Of a stretch of 64,000 bases of DNA, positions 12,001-22,044 are shown one piece after another. The DNA is taken from NCBI GenBank assembly GCA_030141605.1, contig JAQGDQ010000009.1, positions 589,001 to 653,000 of the forward strand, read 5' to 3'. The stretch's first letter is position 1; every line of letters starts with the position of its first letter. The translations under genes were made by a program, and so were the position numbers. This DNA comes from Tubiluchus corallicola (Eukaryota > Priapulida > Priapulimorpha > Priapulimorphida > Tubiluchidae). A model generated the notes under the pieces. That model saw only the letters and a list, made by a program, of their open reading frames with translations. It made no database searches and was not told where the DNA came from.

Positions 12001-14001
12001 TGAGTTAAACTTGTTATGGTCGGTAGTGAAGATTAGCCGTGAGTTTTGAGTGCAGAGTTCTCTTAGTTCTTGGGTGGCTTTTATGAAGAAAGGCAATAAA
12101 TGTTTTGATGACAATTTTGTACATAGTAATGGTTATTTAACAAAACTATGGCGGGTTTTGTAGCATTATTTGATGTTAGACATGCTTTTTTGCAGGTTTA
12201 TATGCAAGCTGATAATTTATTTCATTACGTAACAACAAACAACAATAACTTTTACTTGAAATTACTCTGTTGTTAAAGTATACTAGGAGGGATTACCTAT
12301 AGAACATAGGGAGACTTAGTGTAAAACACAATTGCCTCTTTAATTGTTGCTGATTCTAGACTAAATGTAGACGATCTACGATTGCAATTCATTTATTTTT
12401 AGAGATCTTGCGTGTTTCTGTGGTTAGCTGCCATGGCTCAACATTTGGGAAAAGAATGTCTACCTGTGCTGGAGATTATGTTAACCCCTCTACATAGAGA
12501 AATAAATGATCCACAAACAGGTATTTAATCAAACAATCACAAATAGACAGCTAAAATTTGTTGCTTGAATATTAAATGTATGATATTTCAACCTGTTTTA
12601 AACAAATGTTGCACGTAAAATGTGATTATAATTTAACAAGGAATAATAAGGCCGCCATTTTATTTGTAGTTCTAATGATCCTGTAAACTACATAGTGAAC
12701 ATCCTAAGAACGGAACAATCAACTGTCTGCCTGATGAGCTGGTTTTTTTGCTTATCAAAGCATTTATTTAATGGACTAATTCAATAAAATGATATAATTT
12801 ATGTTTATGTTCATGAATATTTCAATAAAATGACAATGAATAAATCATAAGTTATGTTCCTGGATTACAATTTTAGACGAAGAGCTGAAAACGCTTGGAA
12901 ATGATGTGGTTAATCTGATGAAGACTATGGTTGGAGTGGAAGAGTTTAGCAAAGTTTATGCTCAAGTTGGAAAGTTGGTAGCTGAGAAAAAGCAAATCAG
13001 AAAGCGACAAAGAGCAGTAGAGGTGAGTGCGTTTCCACAATTAATCTTTGATAAAGTAAAAGTTGCAGTGATTGCGGCCGGGCTTAGCCACAAAAGTTAA
13101 GAAAAGCTGAACCTTGTTGGCTTATGGATGGGTGATTACCAGAAAACTGTTCCTAGTTATTTTTTATGCCAGATATGCCTAGTTATGCATCTTGGTTGAT
13201 GCAGTTCCTCAGCTTGATTGTGTTGTTATCCTTCATAGTGAACTAGAGTCCAATCCTGCCACATCTGTTGCATGGTAAATGGCTTGCAGAATGCCTAGGG
13301 GTAAAGAAGTGGATTTCATCGTTTTTTCGCTGTGCCCAGAGTAAAACATCATTTTGCCCAGTTTCTCATATTAAGAACTTGCATTTCGCCAAATGTTTTA
13401 GTGAAGTTGTAAAGCAAAAGATCAGTTTTTAAGTTTATTTTTTATTTTATTCTCTTTTTTAGACTTATCTATTGCTTTGCACAGGTGTTCTAACATCGGC
13501 AGACATAATTTCAACAGTTATTAAATTATTGCTCTAGCGTGATATGAAAAAAGCATTTGTACCTTAAATTACTTGTTTTTTTTGCACGTTGATTCGTGAA
13601 TAGGCAAATGTGTTGTGGCTGGAAGTATCTGAAATGTGCGGCAAATCGAGTCGTGTGTATTCTAAAAAGTTTGTGAACTTTCATGTCAAACAAATTCATA
13701 GCGAAATAAAAGCCATGCAAGACAAAAAGAAATATTAGAATGCTGGGAAAACTTTCATGGAAATGGTTTGGCATAAAAAAATAAACAAAACATAAATGCA
13801 CGCACAGTTACTTGAAACCATTCTGAGACTTGTACTTAAGAATTACCATACTTTTCTTTTAACTCATAGGCTGTAGCTGATCCTGCTGAAAGTGCAAGAA
13901 AGAAAGCAAGGAAAAATCTGAAAAAGCAAGAAAATAGAAAAAGAAAAATAGAAAGAAAGCGAGTAACAAAAAAGCATACAGGAAAGAAAAGTTATATTTA
14001 A
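2..14001 (+). CDS. UTP20: UTP20, C-terminal third (5' end outside window)
   Basis: UTP20 is a very large HEAT/ARM-repeat scaffold of the nucleolar SSU processome, needed for 18S rRNA maturation. Nineteen exons join in frame: 2-63, 367-622, 1955-2122, 3026-3186, 3477-3621, 4065-4181, 5009-5179, 5455-5586, 5765-5875, 6278-6427, 6648-6830, 7723-7854, 8763-8895, 9739-9929, 10728-10799, 11640-11831, 12403-12520, 12877-13022, 13870-14001. All introns are GT-AG and every junction keeps phase, giving about 923 residues. Family-typical stretches seen include VRDVTRDTLAKIMTSLGA, LLPPTPGRR, EMLDPFVAILVDCI, LQVLLTYAEQDMYD and LLHPHVWVRLVSGQLFGFLF. The last exon encodes the strongly basic Lys/Arg tail typical of this nucleolar protein and stops at 13999-14001. 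The family is about 2,800 residues long, so roughly two thirds lies upstream of the window. Introns carry several transposon remnants, listed separately. Confidence 0.96.
655..1110. repeat. possible decayed mobile-element remnant in UTP20 intron
   Basis: The intron after exon 2 opens with a G-rich run containing the phrase GTCAGGGAAAA twice and related AAAGTCA(G/T)GRAAAA phrases up to about 1080. The start (CAGGGTTCCCGC) looks like a hAT-type terminus, but I see no matching inverted end downstream, so this is only a tentative repeat call. The rest of this intron (1110-1954) shows nothing I can name. Confidence 0.25.
2545..2930 (+). repeat. dispersed repeat, copy A (UTP20 intron)
   Basis: This stretch aligns by eye, in the same orientation, with 30507-30840 in the 3' part of ATE1. 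Shared blocks include TTGAAACAAA, AATAATCAGAGCATTCATA, AAATTTTCTTT and a CTTCCCC end, in the same order and spacing. No terminal inverted repeats or coding potential are evident, so the class is unknown. It fills most of the UTP20 intron 2123-3025. Confidence 0.7.
4272..4347. repeat. (GTTA)n tetranucleotide microsatellite
   Basis: An imperfect GTTA/GTCA array lies in the UTP20 intron 4182-5008. The core has uninterrupted GTTA units and then decays into GTCAGTCAGTCGGTCC variants. The remainder of the intron shows no other feature. Confidence 0.85.
5906..6060. mobile_element. half copy of a Tc1/mariner-like MITE
   Basis: The stretch starts with TACAGTAGTCATTGCTTAAT, resembling the termini of the elements at 55762-56516 and 49993-50688 (TACAGTA followed by a GCTTAA motif a few bases on). 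A second degenerate GTTTAATAAGGCC motif lies at about 6040. I do not see a clear opposite terminus, so the copy is probably truncated or decayed. It lies in the UTP20 intron 5876-6277. Confidence 0.35.
8455..8632 (+). mobile_element. possible non-LTR retrotransposon or SINE 3' tail
   Basis: A TC-rich stretch is followed by TATACACTTTACATAATTTG, a GAGATAAATAAACTT motif and an (AATTG)n pentanucleotide tail. This arrangement is typical of the 3' end of retroelements that end in a short tandem repeat. No reverse-transcriptase coding is visible upstream. It lies in the UTP20 intron 7855-8762. Confidence 0.35.
9038..9398. mobile_element. MITE with imperfect ~40-bp terminal inverted repeats
   Basis: The left end (GGCTATGATATGCCAAAGG then CATCTGGTGTC) is matched in inverse orientation at the right end, where the reverse complement reads CCCTATGATACACCAAAGCG then CATCTGGTGTC. 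The interior has no coding potential. Superfamily and target duplication are unclear. It lies in the UTP20 intron 8896-9738. Confidence 0.65.
9981..10556. repeat. 30-bp minisatellite, 5 units, split by a MITE
   Basis: Three contiguous 30-bp units (9981-10010, 10011-10040, 10041-10070) and two more (10497-10526, 10527-10556) share the pattern ATTARTCAGTTT followed by a T-rich middle and GTAAAACAT. The two groups are separated by the inserted element at 10074-10496. The insertion falls at a unit boundary and leaves the 30-bp register intact. It lies in the UTP20 intron 9930-10727. Confidence 0.8.
10074..10496. mobile_element. CACTC-ended MITE inserted in a minisatellite
   Basis: The left terminus CACTCATATCTCAGTTTGCC pairs with the right terminus, whose reverse complement is CACTCATATCTCGGTTTGCC (19 of 20 identical). 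The flanking trinucleotides are ATT (10071-10073) and GTT (10497-10499), compatible with a degraded 3-bp target duplication. The CACT start and 3-bp duplication suggest a CACTA-like origin, but this is an inference. A one-ended relative lies at 25552-25665. Confidence 0.7.
10998..11026. repeat. (ATT)n microsatellite
   Basis: An uninterrupted ATT trinucleotide run sits in the UTP20 intron 10800-11639. Nothing else in that intron stood out. Confidence 0.9.
13070..13155 (+). pseudogene. 5S rRNA-like sequence (pseudogene or 5S-derived SINE head)
   Basis: Within the last UTP20 intron (13023-13869) the order of 5S rRNA internal promoter landmarks is visible: AAAGTTAAG (box A region), then a CTTGTTGGC-like middle, then TTATGGATGGGTGATTACC (box C region), at roughly 5S spacing. 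The 5' half is degenerate and the sequence continues into an unrelated region. That fits a 5S-derived retroelement of the SINE3 type or a decayed 5S copy. It is not a functional 5S gene. Confidence 0.45.
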
Positions 14002-14490
14002 CTCTCCAGTCAAGTTATAGAGAGTAAGAGAGATATAATAAACGAAACAAAATGGTATAACGAACGTCCTGCTGTTGTTTGTTACAATTTTATAATACTC
14101 AATGCGTACTACTAAAAAGTGCAATTTTAACTTGATATGATACAGTATTTCTTGCTTATTTATATTTTCGCAGGTTGGCTTGGAGATCTTTTATTTATTT
14201 AATGATTATTGATTACCATTGTTAATACTGCTGTTGATAAATTTTCGCTTGTACTTAAAGCTTCGGTAGCAAAACATTTTTTTAAAAATTATGTTTTATA
14301 CTATTAGTGGTTTAGATTGGTAGTGGTTTATACTGTACTAAGATGTAGATTTGTAAATAAGTTCAGTTTTCTTTATAAAATTTGCTCATGTATTTATTTT
14401 CTATTGTATGTATTAAAACATCGGCTTATTGGTTTGATATGAGAAATTTGATAATTTGTAAAATTAAAATGAATTTGGACAGTTTTTTGT

Positions 14491-14496
14491 AATAAA
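14491..14496 (+). terminator. candidate UTP20 polyadenylation signal
   Basis: An AATAAA hexamer lies about 490 nt after the UTP20 stop codon. It is followed by a T-rich stretch. An earlier alternative (ATAATAAACG) is at about 14036. Confidence 0.4.
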
Positions 14497-14501
14497 ACAT
14501 A

Positions 14502-15541
14502 TTTCTTTCCTCAACATTGGTACCGCCGTTACTTTTACTGAATGAAACTGTAGAGCACAACATAAACTAGATGTCATGAAGAGAAATGTTGAGGCAATAC
14601 ACATGACATGCATATCATAACTGGACTCACAAGTAACGTGTAGGCTAGTTCACAAATAAGCTTCAAATGTGTGAAACAAAGAAAAGCCGAGTGGCCACTG
14701 TGTGTTTAGCAATGAACAGTAAGCAGAAGTAACTCGATAGGTGACTGCCAGGAATTCGGTATGAGCAGTCAACATGTCGTACTCCTTCCGGTTGTTAACC
14801 TCATTGAGGATATACAAGTATGTGAAAGTGACTGAGACAATTTCTGCCAGTTCAATGGTAGAGGCTTACACACTAGGTTATGGTTCTGCCACAATCATCT
14901 ACGCTAATTGTAGGCATTGCCGTTCAGTACTGGCCCGGCTTCATCTTAAATGTTGTAGACTGATGCACAATACCGTATAGACTTGTTTATTATTTCAACA
15001 ATAGATACATTAACCACAATATTATCTTCAGAATATTAATCATGATTACATTGTTTTATACCATGCAAGTTTTTATCTCAAAGAATATTATTGGGCACAA
15101 CATTAATAAACACTGGTTGATCAAGTTCAGAGCACCATAGAAATATTTGTACACAGAAAAATAAGCAAAATCCTCAGTTTGAACACTAATCGCAACAAAT
15201 CAGTATATGGATAGTTTAAAAGAGATGCATAAAAAGAAACACTAACAGAGGGACTTACTTTTACTTACTAATTCCTACACGAAACGAGAAATTAAATGCA
15301 CTTTATAACGAAACTAACACAAAAATATTGTTTGCTGTCTAAAGTTACATAGATGTTCTATCTAAATGAACTGCACAACAGAACTCAAATTGACATCTTC
15401 ATTTAAAGTCAAACATAAAGTGTTTTTCATTCACTGGTAAATACAGTGCAGATACACAATACTGTCAATACAGTAAGCGCTTATTCTCTGGTTATAGTAT
15501 CACAGCTATGCAAGTTTGTTACCTGAAAACGGCTACACATA
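14502..15541. other. convergent intergenic region UTP20/CCDC93
   Basis: This stretch lies between the 3' ends of two convergent genes. A TTTATT at 14986-14991 is AATAAA on the - strand and could serve CCDC93. No convincing ORF, RNA gene or repeat is visible. The 68-codon ORF at 14774-14980 has no recognisable features. Confidence 0.5.
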
Positions 15542-17410
15542 TCACTGTTGATTTTTATCCAGTTTTGCTAACAGAAGTTCGTTTTTGTGGCACTCGTCTT
15601 TAAACTCTTTTACTGTTTTGAAATACAGTCTTTCTTTTTCTACTATATCTAGATACTGGTCACTTAACTGATCACGTTTCATCTTTGTCTCCTGTTTTTT
15701 CTTTTCTACCTTCGTACGATTTTGTTTCACGCCTTCCACGATTTGCTCAAACTGCTTGAGAAATTGTTCCTTTGTCACTGGCGAAGACATGGCTTGCTCA
15801 AACGTGTCATGAATAGAGTTAAGCAAATTAATTTCCTTGCTTATGTAAAGCCTGCTGTCATCTAGAATATTATAAAGTGTGTAAAACTGTTTAGTTTCTT
15901 TTAGTTTGTGTGCAACTTGATTGTAAAGCTCAACAAATCTACGCTGATATTGACTTAATTCAGCTCGTGTTGGAACTTCATCAATTTTTCGCTGAAGTGT
16001 AGCTATGTCCCTATTTTTCCTGGCAAGCATTATCTGCAGTTTCTGATATTTAGCTTTATCAATTTCATACTGACACTCGATCAGCTCGGTTCGCTCCTGA
16101 TCTTTGCTGCTGCTGATGTTGCCACCCGAAGTTTCTAGTTGCTCTATTTCAGTCTCTAATCGTGACTTTTCCTCCTTGCATTTGGCACGGAAATCACGCT
16201 CTTGTTTCTTTAGGCTTTCATTCTCTGCGATAAGCGATTTTAGACGTTCTATAACAGCTCTGTTCTCATCGTTCTCTATATCACCTAGTTCACCAATTGT
16301 CTCTTGTAAATTGTCGTGTGACTGCTTACAACGTCCCAACTTCAGATGCATATCATCGTGCCTCGACTTTAATTCAGAAGAAGATTTTTGTACATCGCTA
16401 AATTGTGCCGTGCCAGATGTCAACTGCTTTTCTAATGAAGCCATCACGTGAGTATGTCTTTGAGCACCACTCATCCGCTCTCCTTTTGCTTCCTGCAGCT
16501 CTGCCCGCTTCTCTGCGTACTCTGTTGCCATCTGCTGAATTTCTTTTGACTGCATACCTACGATGGATCCAACAGCGCTGGCAGTGAGTTTTCTATCTGA
16601 TGTAGCAGTCATTCCTCCCATTAAGGCAGCAATTTTTTCTTGTTCAGCAGCATGTATTTCATCATTTATCTTGTCGTTATCAGTGCCAGGTTTTTTATTA
16701 TCTGTACTATTTTTAGTTTTGTGTCTAAGCAAGCCGGGAACTTGTCCATACTCTAATAATGTAGAATGTACCCTTGATTCTTCATCGATTAGTTGACTGT
16801 GATCGTGTCTTTTAAACCTGCGCTGAGGAGCATACTGCTCTCTAACAGTTTTTATAGTACTACCACTTTTGTCTTTATTCTCATCCCTAACCAGATCTTT
16901 GGGCATTTTGTAATTCTTGCTAAACTGCAGCAGAGAAAAGGAGCGAATGTAGTCTCCCATCTCTTGGCGTGACTCAATGGCACGTTTGACTAACCACTGC
17001 ACTACAGGATAAATATGGATGAAGTCCAGTCCCTGTATCTGATGCGGCTCAATTGGGTGAGGACACTTCATTTTAGGCAGGACGGCGACTATTTTCTCTG
17101 TTAGCGCAATTTTTTGACCTATGGTAGAGTTTTCCTGGAAAAGTAGATCGACGTCAACATCGAAGTTACAGGTAGTAATACACCAAGTCATGCCACCAAC
17201 AACTTTGTCAAATGGTGATAAACCTTTTATTCGAGCTCGAAAATAACCAGCTGCCAAGAGAAGATCGATAATTTCATGCATTTTAACGAACTGCTCTTCA
17301 TCTTCTCTGGTTTCTGGCTCAATTTCTCTACCATCAGCATCATATAGAATGGTCATTTGCTTTGTACTAGCTGTCCGTCCACGCGGAGTGAACATGCTTT
17401 GTTCTGTCAT
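15542..17410 (-). CDS. CCDC93: CCDC93, single-exon gene
   Basis: CCDC93 is a subunit of the CCC complex (COMMD/CCDC22/CCDC93), which works with Retriever and the WASH complex in endosomal recycling of membrane proteins. The 622-residue ORF is close to the usual family length (about 630). The N-terminal domain, residues ~35-150, is highly conserved and carries the family signatures LSPFDKVVGGMTWCITTCNF, DVDLLFQENSTIGQKIALTE, HPIEPHQIQGLDFIHIYPVV and AIESRQEMGDYIRS; it corresponds to the NN-CH (calponin-homology-like) domain. A linker (~180-290) leads to long coiled coil (~290-620) with the conserved IDEVPTRAELSQYQRRFVEL and C-terminal KQETKMKRDQLSDQYL. The start is the first ATG of the frame. 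Unusually, the whole coding region is one exon, while every other conserved multi-domain gene here is split into many exons. Confidence 0.97.
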   Translation of the reverse strand: MTEQSMFTPRGRTASTKQMTILYDADGREIEPETREDEEQFVKMHEIIDLLLAAGYFRARIKGLSPFDKVVGGMTWCITTCNFDVDVDLLFQENSTIGQKIALTEKIVAVLPKMKCPHPIEPHQIQGLDFIHIYPVVQWLVKRAIESRQEMGDYIRSFSLLQFSKNYKMPKDLVRDENKDKSGSTIKTVREQYAPQRRFKRHDHSQLIDEESRVHSTLLEYGQVPGLLRHKTKNSTDNKKPGTDNDKINDEIHAAEQEKIAALMGGMTATSDRKLTASAVGSIVGMQSKEIQQMATEYAEKRAELQEAKGERMSGAQRHTHVMASLEKQLTSGTAQFSDVQKSSSELKSRHDDMHLKLGRCKQSHDNLQETIGELGDIENDENRAVIERLKSLIAENESLKKQERDFRAKCKEEKSRLETEIEQLETSGGNISSSKDQERTELIECQYEIDKAKYQKLQIMLARKNRDIATLQRKIDEVPTRAELSQYQRRFVELYNQVAHKLKETKQFYTLYNILDDSRLYISKEINLLNSIHDTFEQAMSSPVTKEQFLKQFEQIVEGVKQNRTKVEKKKQETKMKRDQLSDQYLDIVEKERLYFKTVKEFKDECHKNELLLAKLDKNQQ

Positions 17411-17923
17411 ATTTCACGTGTGCAAAATAAGCTTATTTAGACTAACAATGCCTAACACTAGTGTTACTTCCACTAAACAAATGTGTTAGCAAACTTGCAG
17501 AAATGAAAACAGTCCTAAAACACTAAAGCCATTCCTTTTTTGTGGCAAATCTGAAAAAAACAAAAATAATTAGACATTTCGCCAGCTTTTCATAGAGACT
17601 GGCAGGGCAATATTTGGTCATTTATAAAAGGCTTGATAAGTATAGCTACATATAAGAGTATTTATAAATACGCACAGCCTGTTGCAGCTTCAAAAAAATA
17701 GTTCTCAAATTTATTGTTTCTGAAACATTAGCTTCTTACATTGTAACGTAAGAATAAGACTCCACTGACACCTCGCATATTTTGGAAATCCTGACTAGAT
17801 CCAGTGTTGTGGGCGTTACATGTGCATCAGTTTGTATGAGCTATTACTTTTTCTGTTTTTCCATCTCTTCATAAATCTCTACATGCCACAAATTGCAAAG
17901 AAACTGATCAAATTCAACTTTAC
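17411..17923. promoter_or_regulatory. short intergenic region upstream of CCDC93
   Basis: These 513 bp separate the CCDC93 start from the stop codon of the next - strand gene, so they must hold the CCDC93 promoter and the 3' end of the upstream gene. I see no distinct motif beyond a CACGTG E-box-like word immediately upstream of the ATG (17414-17420). Confidence 0.4.
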
Positions 17924-18825
17924 CTAGTTACTGCTGCTATCACTTGAAGTTACGGGCTTGTTTGTAGGCTCATTGCGTTGTTTCCACTCTCTGTAGAAAT
18001 CAGCAAGGGGCCACCCTCCCTTTTTCTCTTTTGGAACAAATGTCTCGTTATTTTGCAGTCTGTACCAGCTCCAGTGAATAAGGCCTAAAGCAGGAACCAT
18101 AACAATAAAAAACCTGAAAAAACATTTACTAAAATTATGTGATGTTATGTTATATTAAAACACCTTGAAATTTTCAAAAAATGGAGATACTACGTGAATA
18201 CTGAAACAACTGAACAAGTAGTTTTCGCTCATGACCTCGTAACTATCTACAAGTACAAGTATGACTATGAGGATTTTCAAAGAAACTAATCTGATCCAAG
18301 ACTGTGTCCTCACTCATTATCTTGAACAGGTTGGCAAGGTCAATTAACAAAACTCACTGCTTTAGTTCTTTTATCCACCCTACTTAATAAAGTTAGTTAG
18401 TAAACTAAACAGTAAATTACACTGAATGATTTCAGGGTCGACCCAAGTACCACAGTTAGCCTACCTGTAACGACTGCAGAACTGTTTGACTGCGTCCATT
18501 ACGCACAGTACGAATTCTATGTATTCGGGCTTCTTATAAAGCTAATATGATATACTTCACAAGCAACTTAAAATTTCAAATCAGGATTTCAAAATTACTT
18601 TAAATTTGATAAAAAAACGCCTTGTACTCCATGCACAGGCAACACAACACGGCAACATCGCCCATACCAGTTAACTGTTCAAGTGTTTTGGGAACTTTAC
18701 TGCCGCCTTTCGTGTGTTTTTGTTCGATTCAAATGCAGTTTATTTCTAAGATGCTTGCAATAGTTATAATAAATTAAATAGCCACTAGGCAGATACACGA
18801 TGCCGCCTCCGTAGAAATTCCACAT
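17924..18825 (-). CDS. unrecognised two-exon small membrane protein (104 aa)
   Basis: Two exons on the - strand join in frame: 18825-18701 (ATG at 18825-18823, donor GTAAAG) and 18113-17924 (acceptor TTTTCAG, stop TAG). The splice joins phase 2 cleanly and gives 104 residues. The N terminus is MWNFYGGGIVYLP, with a weakly hydrophobic YLPSGYLIYYNYC stretch (~11-23) and a basic segment (~24-41). A good membrane helix follows, FFIVMVPALGLIHWSWYRL (~43-61), and then a polar tail with GGWPLADFYREWKQRN and a Ser-rich end. The size and layout resemble small mitochondrial or ER single-pass proteins, but I do not recognise the family and assign no function. The intron (18114-18700) shows nothing else. 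Confidence 0.6.
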
Positions 18826-19029
18826 GGTTGATCACACTTATCCTTCACCAGATTCCTATAAGAGAATCTCAATAGACTAACAATACGTCGACGACATTGG
18901 TTGGATTAGCATTTTAAAATTCTGCCCAGAAACATTTAAAAAACACATGGGTTCACTACTTAACACTGAAGATGATAAAAAATAGGAAACAAAAGGCAGT
19001 GTACGGTTTTATCCAAAATAAATCTATTC

Positions 19030-19560
19030 TAATCAGCCAGAAACCATTCTCAAAACAAGGCTGTATCTTTTCAATGCATATGTAACGTTGGGCTTCACTG
19101 TAATGCAGGAAGCAGAAATAGATGGTTTCACAGAGAAATACATCTCAGACAAATCTTAAAAATAAAATGACAATAATTACATCATTTTAAATGAACATCT
19201 GTATAACTGGACCAAAGAGAAACTTTAAAGCAGTAAAATTATAATCAGAAAACTAAAATGGGTAGAACATTTAATGAGATTACCAAAGACAACAATAGTA
19301 AGATTAGCATTAAACGAGGCACTGAATCTCTGAAACCTATTAAATGACTTCAAAGCAAACCGTAGACAACTTTGATATCAAGAATTAATAAAGACTTACG
19401 ACAGCTCAGAACAAACTTAACAATAGCATCACAGTTGAAAATTTCAGCTGCAGCCAGGAAACAGTGACGTGCTCTAATAAAGGACAGAGGTTCAATGTCT
19501 AAAATATTTGTTTAGAGCAACAGGAGAAGAAAGTAGCCAAGCTCCGCAAGTTTTGTGCAT
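19030..19560 (+). mobile_element. decayed non-LTR retrotransposon (C-terminal end of pol)
   Basis: Translated fragments in shifting frames carry the hallmarks of the region after reverse transcriptase in LINE-like elements: KTILKTRLYLFNAYVT, NEHLYNWTKEK, then KWVEHLMRLPKTTIVRLALN, and lastly AAARKQ(stop)RALIKDRGSMS. Their order and spacing match the usual end of such ORF2 proteins (joint, helical linker, final R-x-W-R-x-L-I motif). Frameshifts and stops show that it is dead. The upstream RT core is not visible. Confidence 0.65.
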
Positions 19561-20506
19561 ACCATCACACCACACCACAACAACAATCCGCATTACACCA
19601 TTATACCACTTCACCACTCAACAATACATACTATGACTGAAAAATTCTTTAATTTAGTTGTTGATTCTAAAACTAGAGAACATACTTTAAAACTGTTTAA
19701 AGAGTGGTCACGTACGTTTTGACATTCGTAAATGTTCGTTTACTGTGAGTGTGGTGAAATGAATGGAATAATCTTGCCTGCCACGGTGATTGCTGCGCCA
19801 GCCATAGTAAAGCTTAAATCTTTAATCTACAATTACTTCGTGGAAAAATATGGGGTTTCTATGAGTGTACGCGCTCAACCCTTAATATTGACGGTATATA
19901 AGGTAACGTTGACTTACGTTGGTGTGTATCTTCTCGACGTCGTTTCCTGGTGTAGTTTGTTGGCGGTGTGTTTTGTTTTCCAGATTTTCTGATTAACTAT
20001 TGACATGGCTACGCACATTTAGTTCCTAAAAATCATATTCCACGCTATAATGTGGACTAGAAACTAAATTTTAGAAGTTAAGGATTTTCTAAAGTGCTAT
20101 TTGTCAACAGGTTGGACGTGCCATGTGTTAGACTGTCTACATGTAATGCCTGTATAAACTTAAAGACTCTTTTATGTATAAAACAGTATCTGGCGATTTG
20201 TTACATGGTTGAGCAGTCATACTCATATAATGTAAGAGGTTCTAGCATTGATGTCTTGCTGAAATCTAGGTTTTTCAAAAAGATACTGCTTTGAAACCAA
20301 ACTTCCTGTTTGCCATAATTGGCAATCAATTGCACCCTTTTTATTTTTTATTTTATTGTTATTTTGGCTATATCTCTGCTTTGGTAATATTAACATGACT
20401 TAATCATTGTCATAACATCATCGTACTAACATTACTAACATATATTCCTCATCAGCATGCTGAATTTCAACGTTTTTGCAGTTTGTCCTCATTCTAGAAA
20501 GAAAGT

Positions 20507-20549
20507 GTGTGTGTGTGTGCATGCATGCGAGTGAGAGAGAGAGAGAGCT
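20507..20549. repeat. compound GT / GCAT / GA microsatellite
   Basis: The sequence runs through GT repeats, then GCATGCATGC, then GA repeats. It is intergenic. Confidence 0.85.
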
Positions 20550-22044
20550 CATTTAATGCATTTCTGTTTTTGTTTCTCACATTTCAAATTTACCATTAAT
20601 GTGGGCGGCACCAATACAAGATTTTCTTCTTGGTGTTGTACAGAGGCATACCAGTAGCCTCAACAAAAATTACATGTTATTGTGTTGAATCAAAATTTGT
20701 GTTAATTTAATGCTTTCTGTATAAATTATCATTGCAAACTAATTTGCTCGTGGTAAATCTAACAATAAATTCTAAAATTCTGGCCTTGGTGAAACCCATA
20801 TTTATCTCTTTAGCTGAATTATGGGCAGTAAGAATTGGCCTAACAATATGAAATGACAATTTGCTTCATTCTCCAAAGAAAGACTTAAAGTTAAAGTAGA
20901 GAAATCCATACAAGGTGATTTCATTTGATTGAAATTGCCTGAGTAATCATTACAGCATTATATAAAACTCTAGAATCAACAAGAAAGCCTAGGGCACCGA
21001 GAAGCTTGGAGGGGTCGCCTACTAATGCATAATGGACATGAACAACTGGTAGCCATTAATGTATGCAGTGGTTTAAAACATCTGTGCATAATTCTGTCAA
21101 ATGTATTATTTTAGTTCAATAACAGCTGTGCATGATTGTCATAGTGATAAAAACCCAAGATTCCTTTTCTTGCAAAGTCTTTCATGGAGATTTGATGGAA
21201 ATATTTTTAATCTGCAGACCCTATGCATCATCAATTCTATGTTCATCACTACTTCATTAAAAGAAGCCAATACAAGCATTTTTGATGTCTGATTAAAGAT
21301 ACATGCATGCAGTTCCGAAAAAAGGTTAAGAAAGGCTATAATTGAAAAACTGAAATGGTATTTATTATTATATGTCATGATAGTTTTCACCATTATCTTG
21401 GTTGTACTGTGCATGACTACCTCGGTGGGATTTTGGAATTTGATGTGCTATGTTTGCAAGTGCCAAATTCAGTTATGCAGTTATGACGTCCACATTAGGA
21501 ACTTTTGTGAGACTACAATTTTTTAAGCTGTTCCTACTTGGGTTTGAAATAGCAGTTTGACCAGTTTTGTAAAAAAAGATCATTTTAATTAATTAGATTA
21601 AAAAATTGACATTACGAGTTCCGAACAATTATTACGTCTGTGTCTAGAAGACAAAATGTCTATTACTTTTACTTCAATGTTCCGCAAAGCCACACAATCT
21701 TTGGATGCCTGTGCAACCTTTCCATATCCATGGGAATTCTCCACAATGACAACCCTGAACCATCTTGTGACATTTCTACATTCTAGTTCTATCAGAGCTG
21801 TTACATCAGTTGCATTGTAAAAATGGCCTAACTGCTACTTGTTTTGGTTTTACATCTACGTTTTCTATGTTGTAAGGTGGCATTTTAATTTGGCTAATTG
21901 TAAATTATTATGTTGTAAGTGAAATTTTTGTTGTTAGATTGCTAGTGGATGGTAATGCACCAAGCCAGATTCTGGAAGACTAGCTATCCCTTCGACTCAC
22001 TTGCTGCAGGAGAAAGTTCACTTTATTTATCTGTAGAGTGAATA

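Larger units (their letters stand above)
18826..22044. other. intergenic region, small gene to ZF gene 1
   Basis: This region carries the retrotransposon fragment at 19030-19560, a GT/GA microsatellite at 20507-20549, and otherwise unremarkable AT-rich sequence. The 86-codon ORF at 19732-19992 and the 66-codon ORF at 20094-20294 have no recognisable domains, and I do not call them genes. Confidence 0.5.

Noticed and set aside
19732-19992. 86-codon ORF with hydrophobic C-terminal part
   Set aside because: It has no splice-compatible neighbours, no family resemblance and ordinary intergenic composition. It could be chance.
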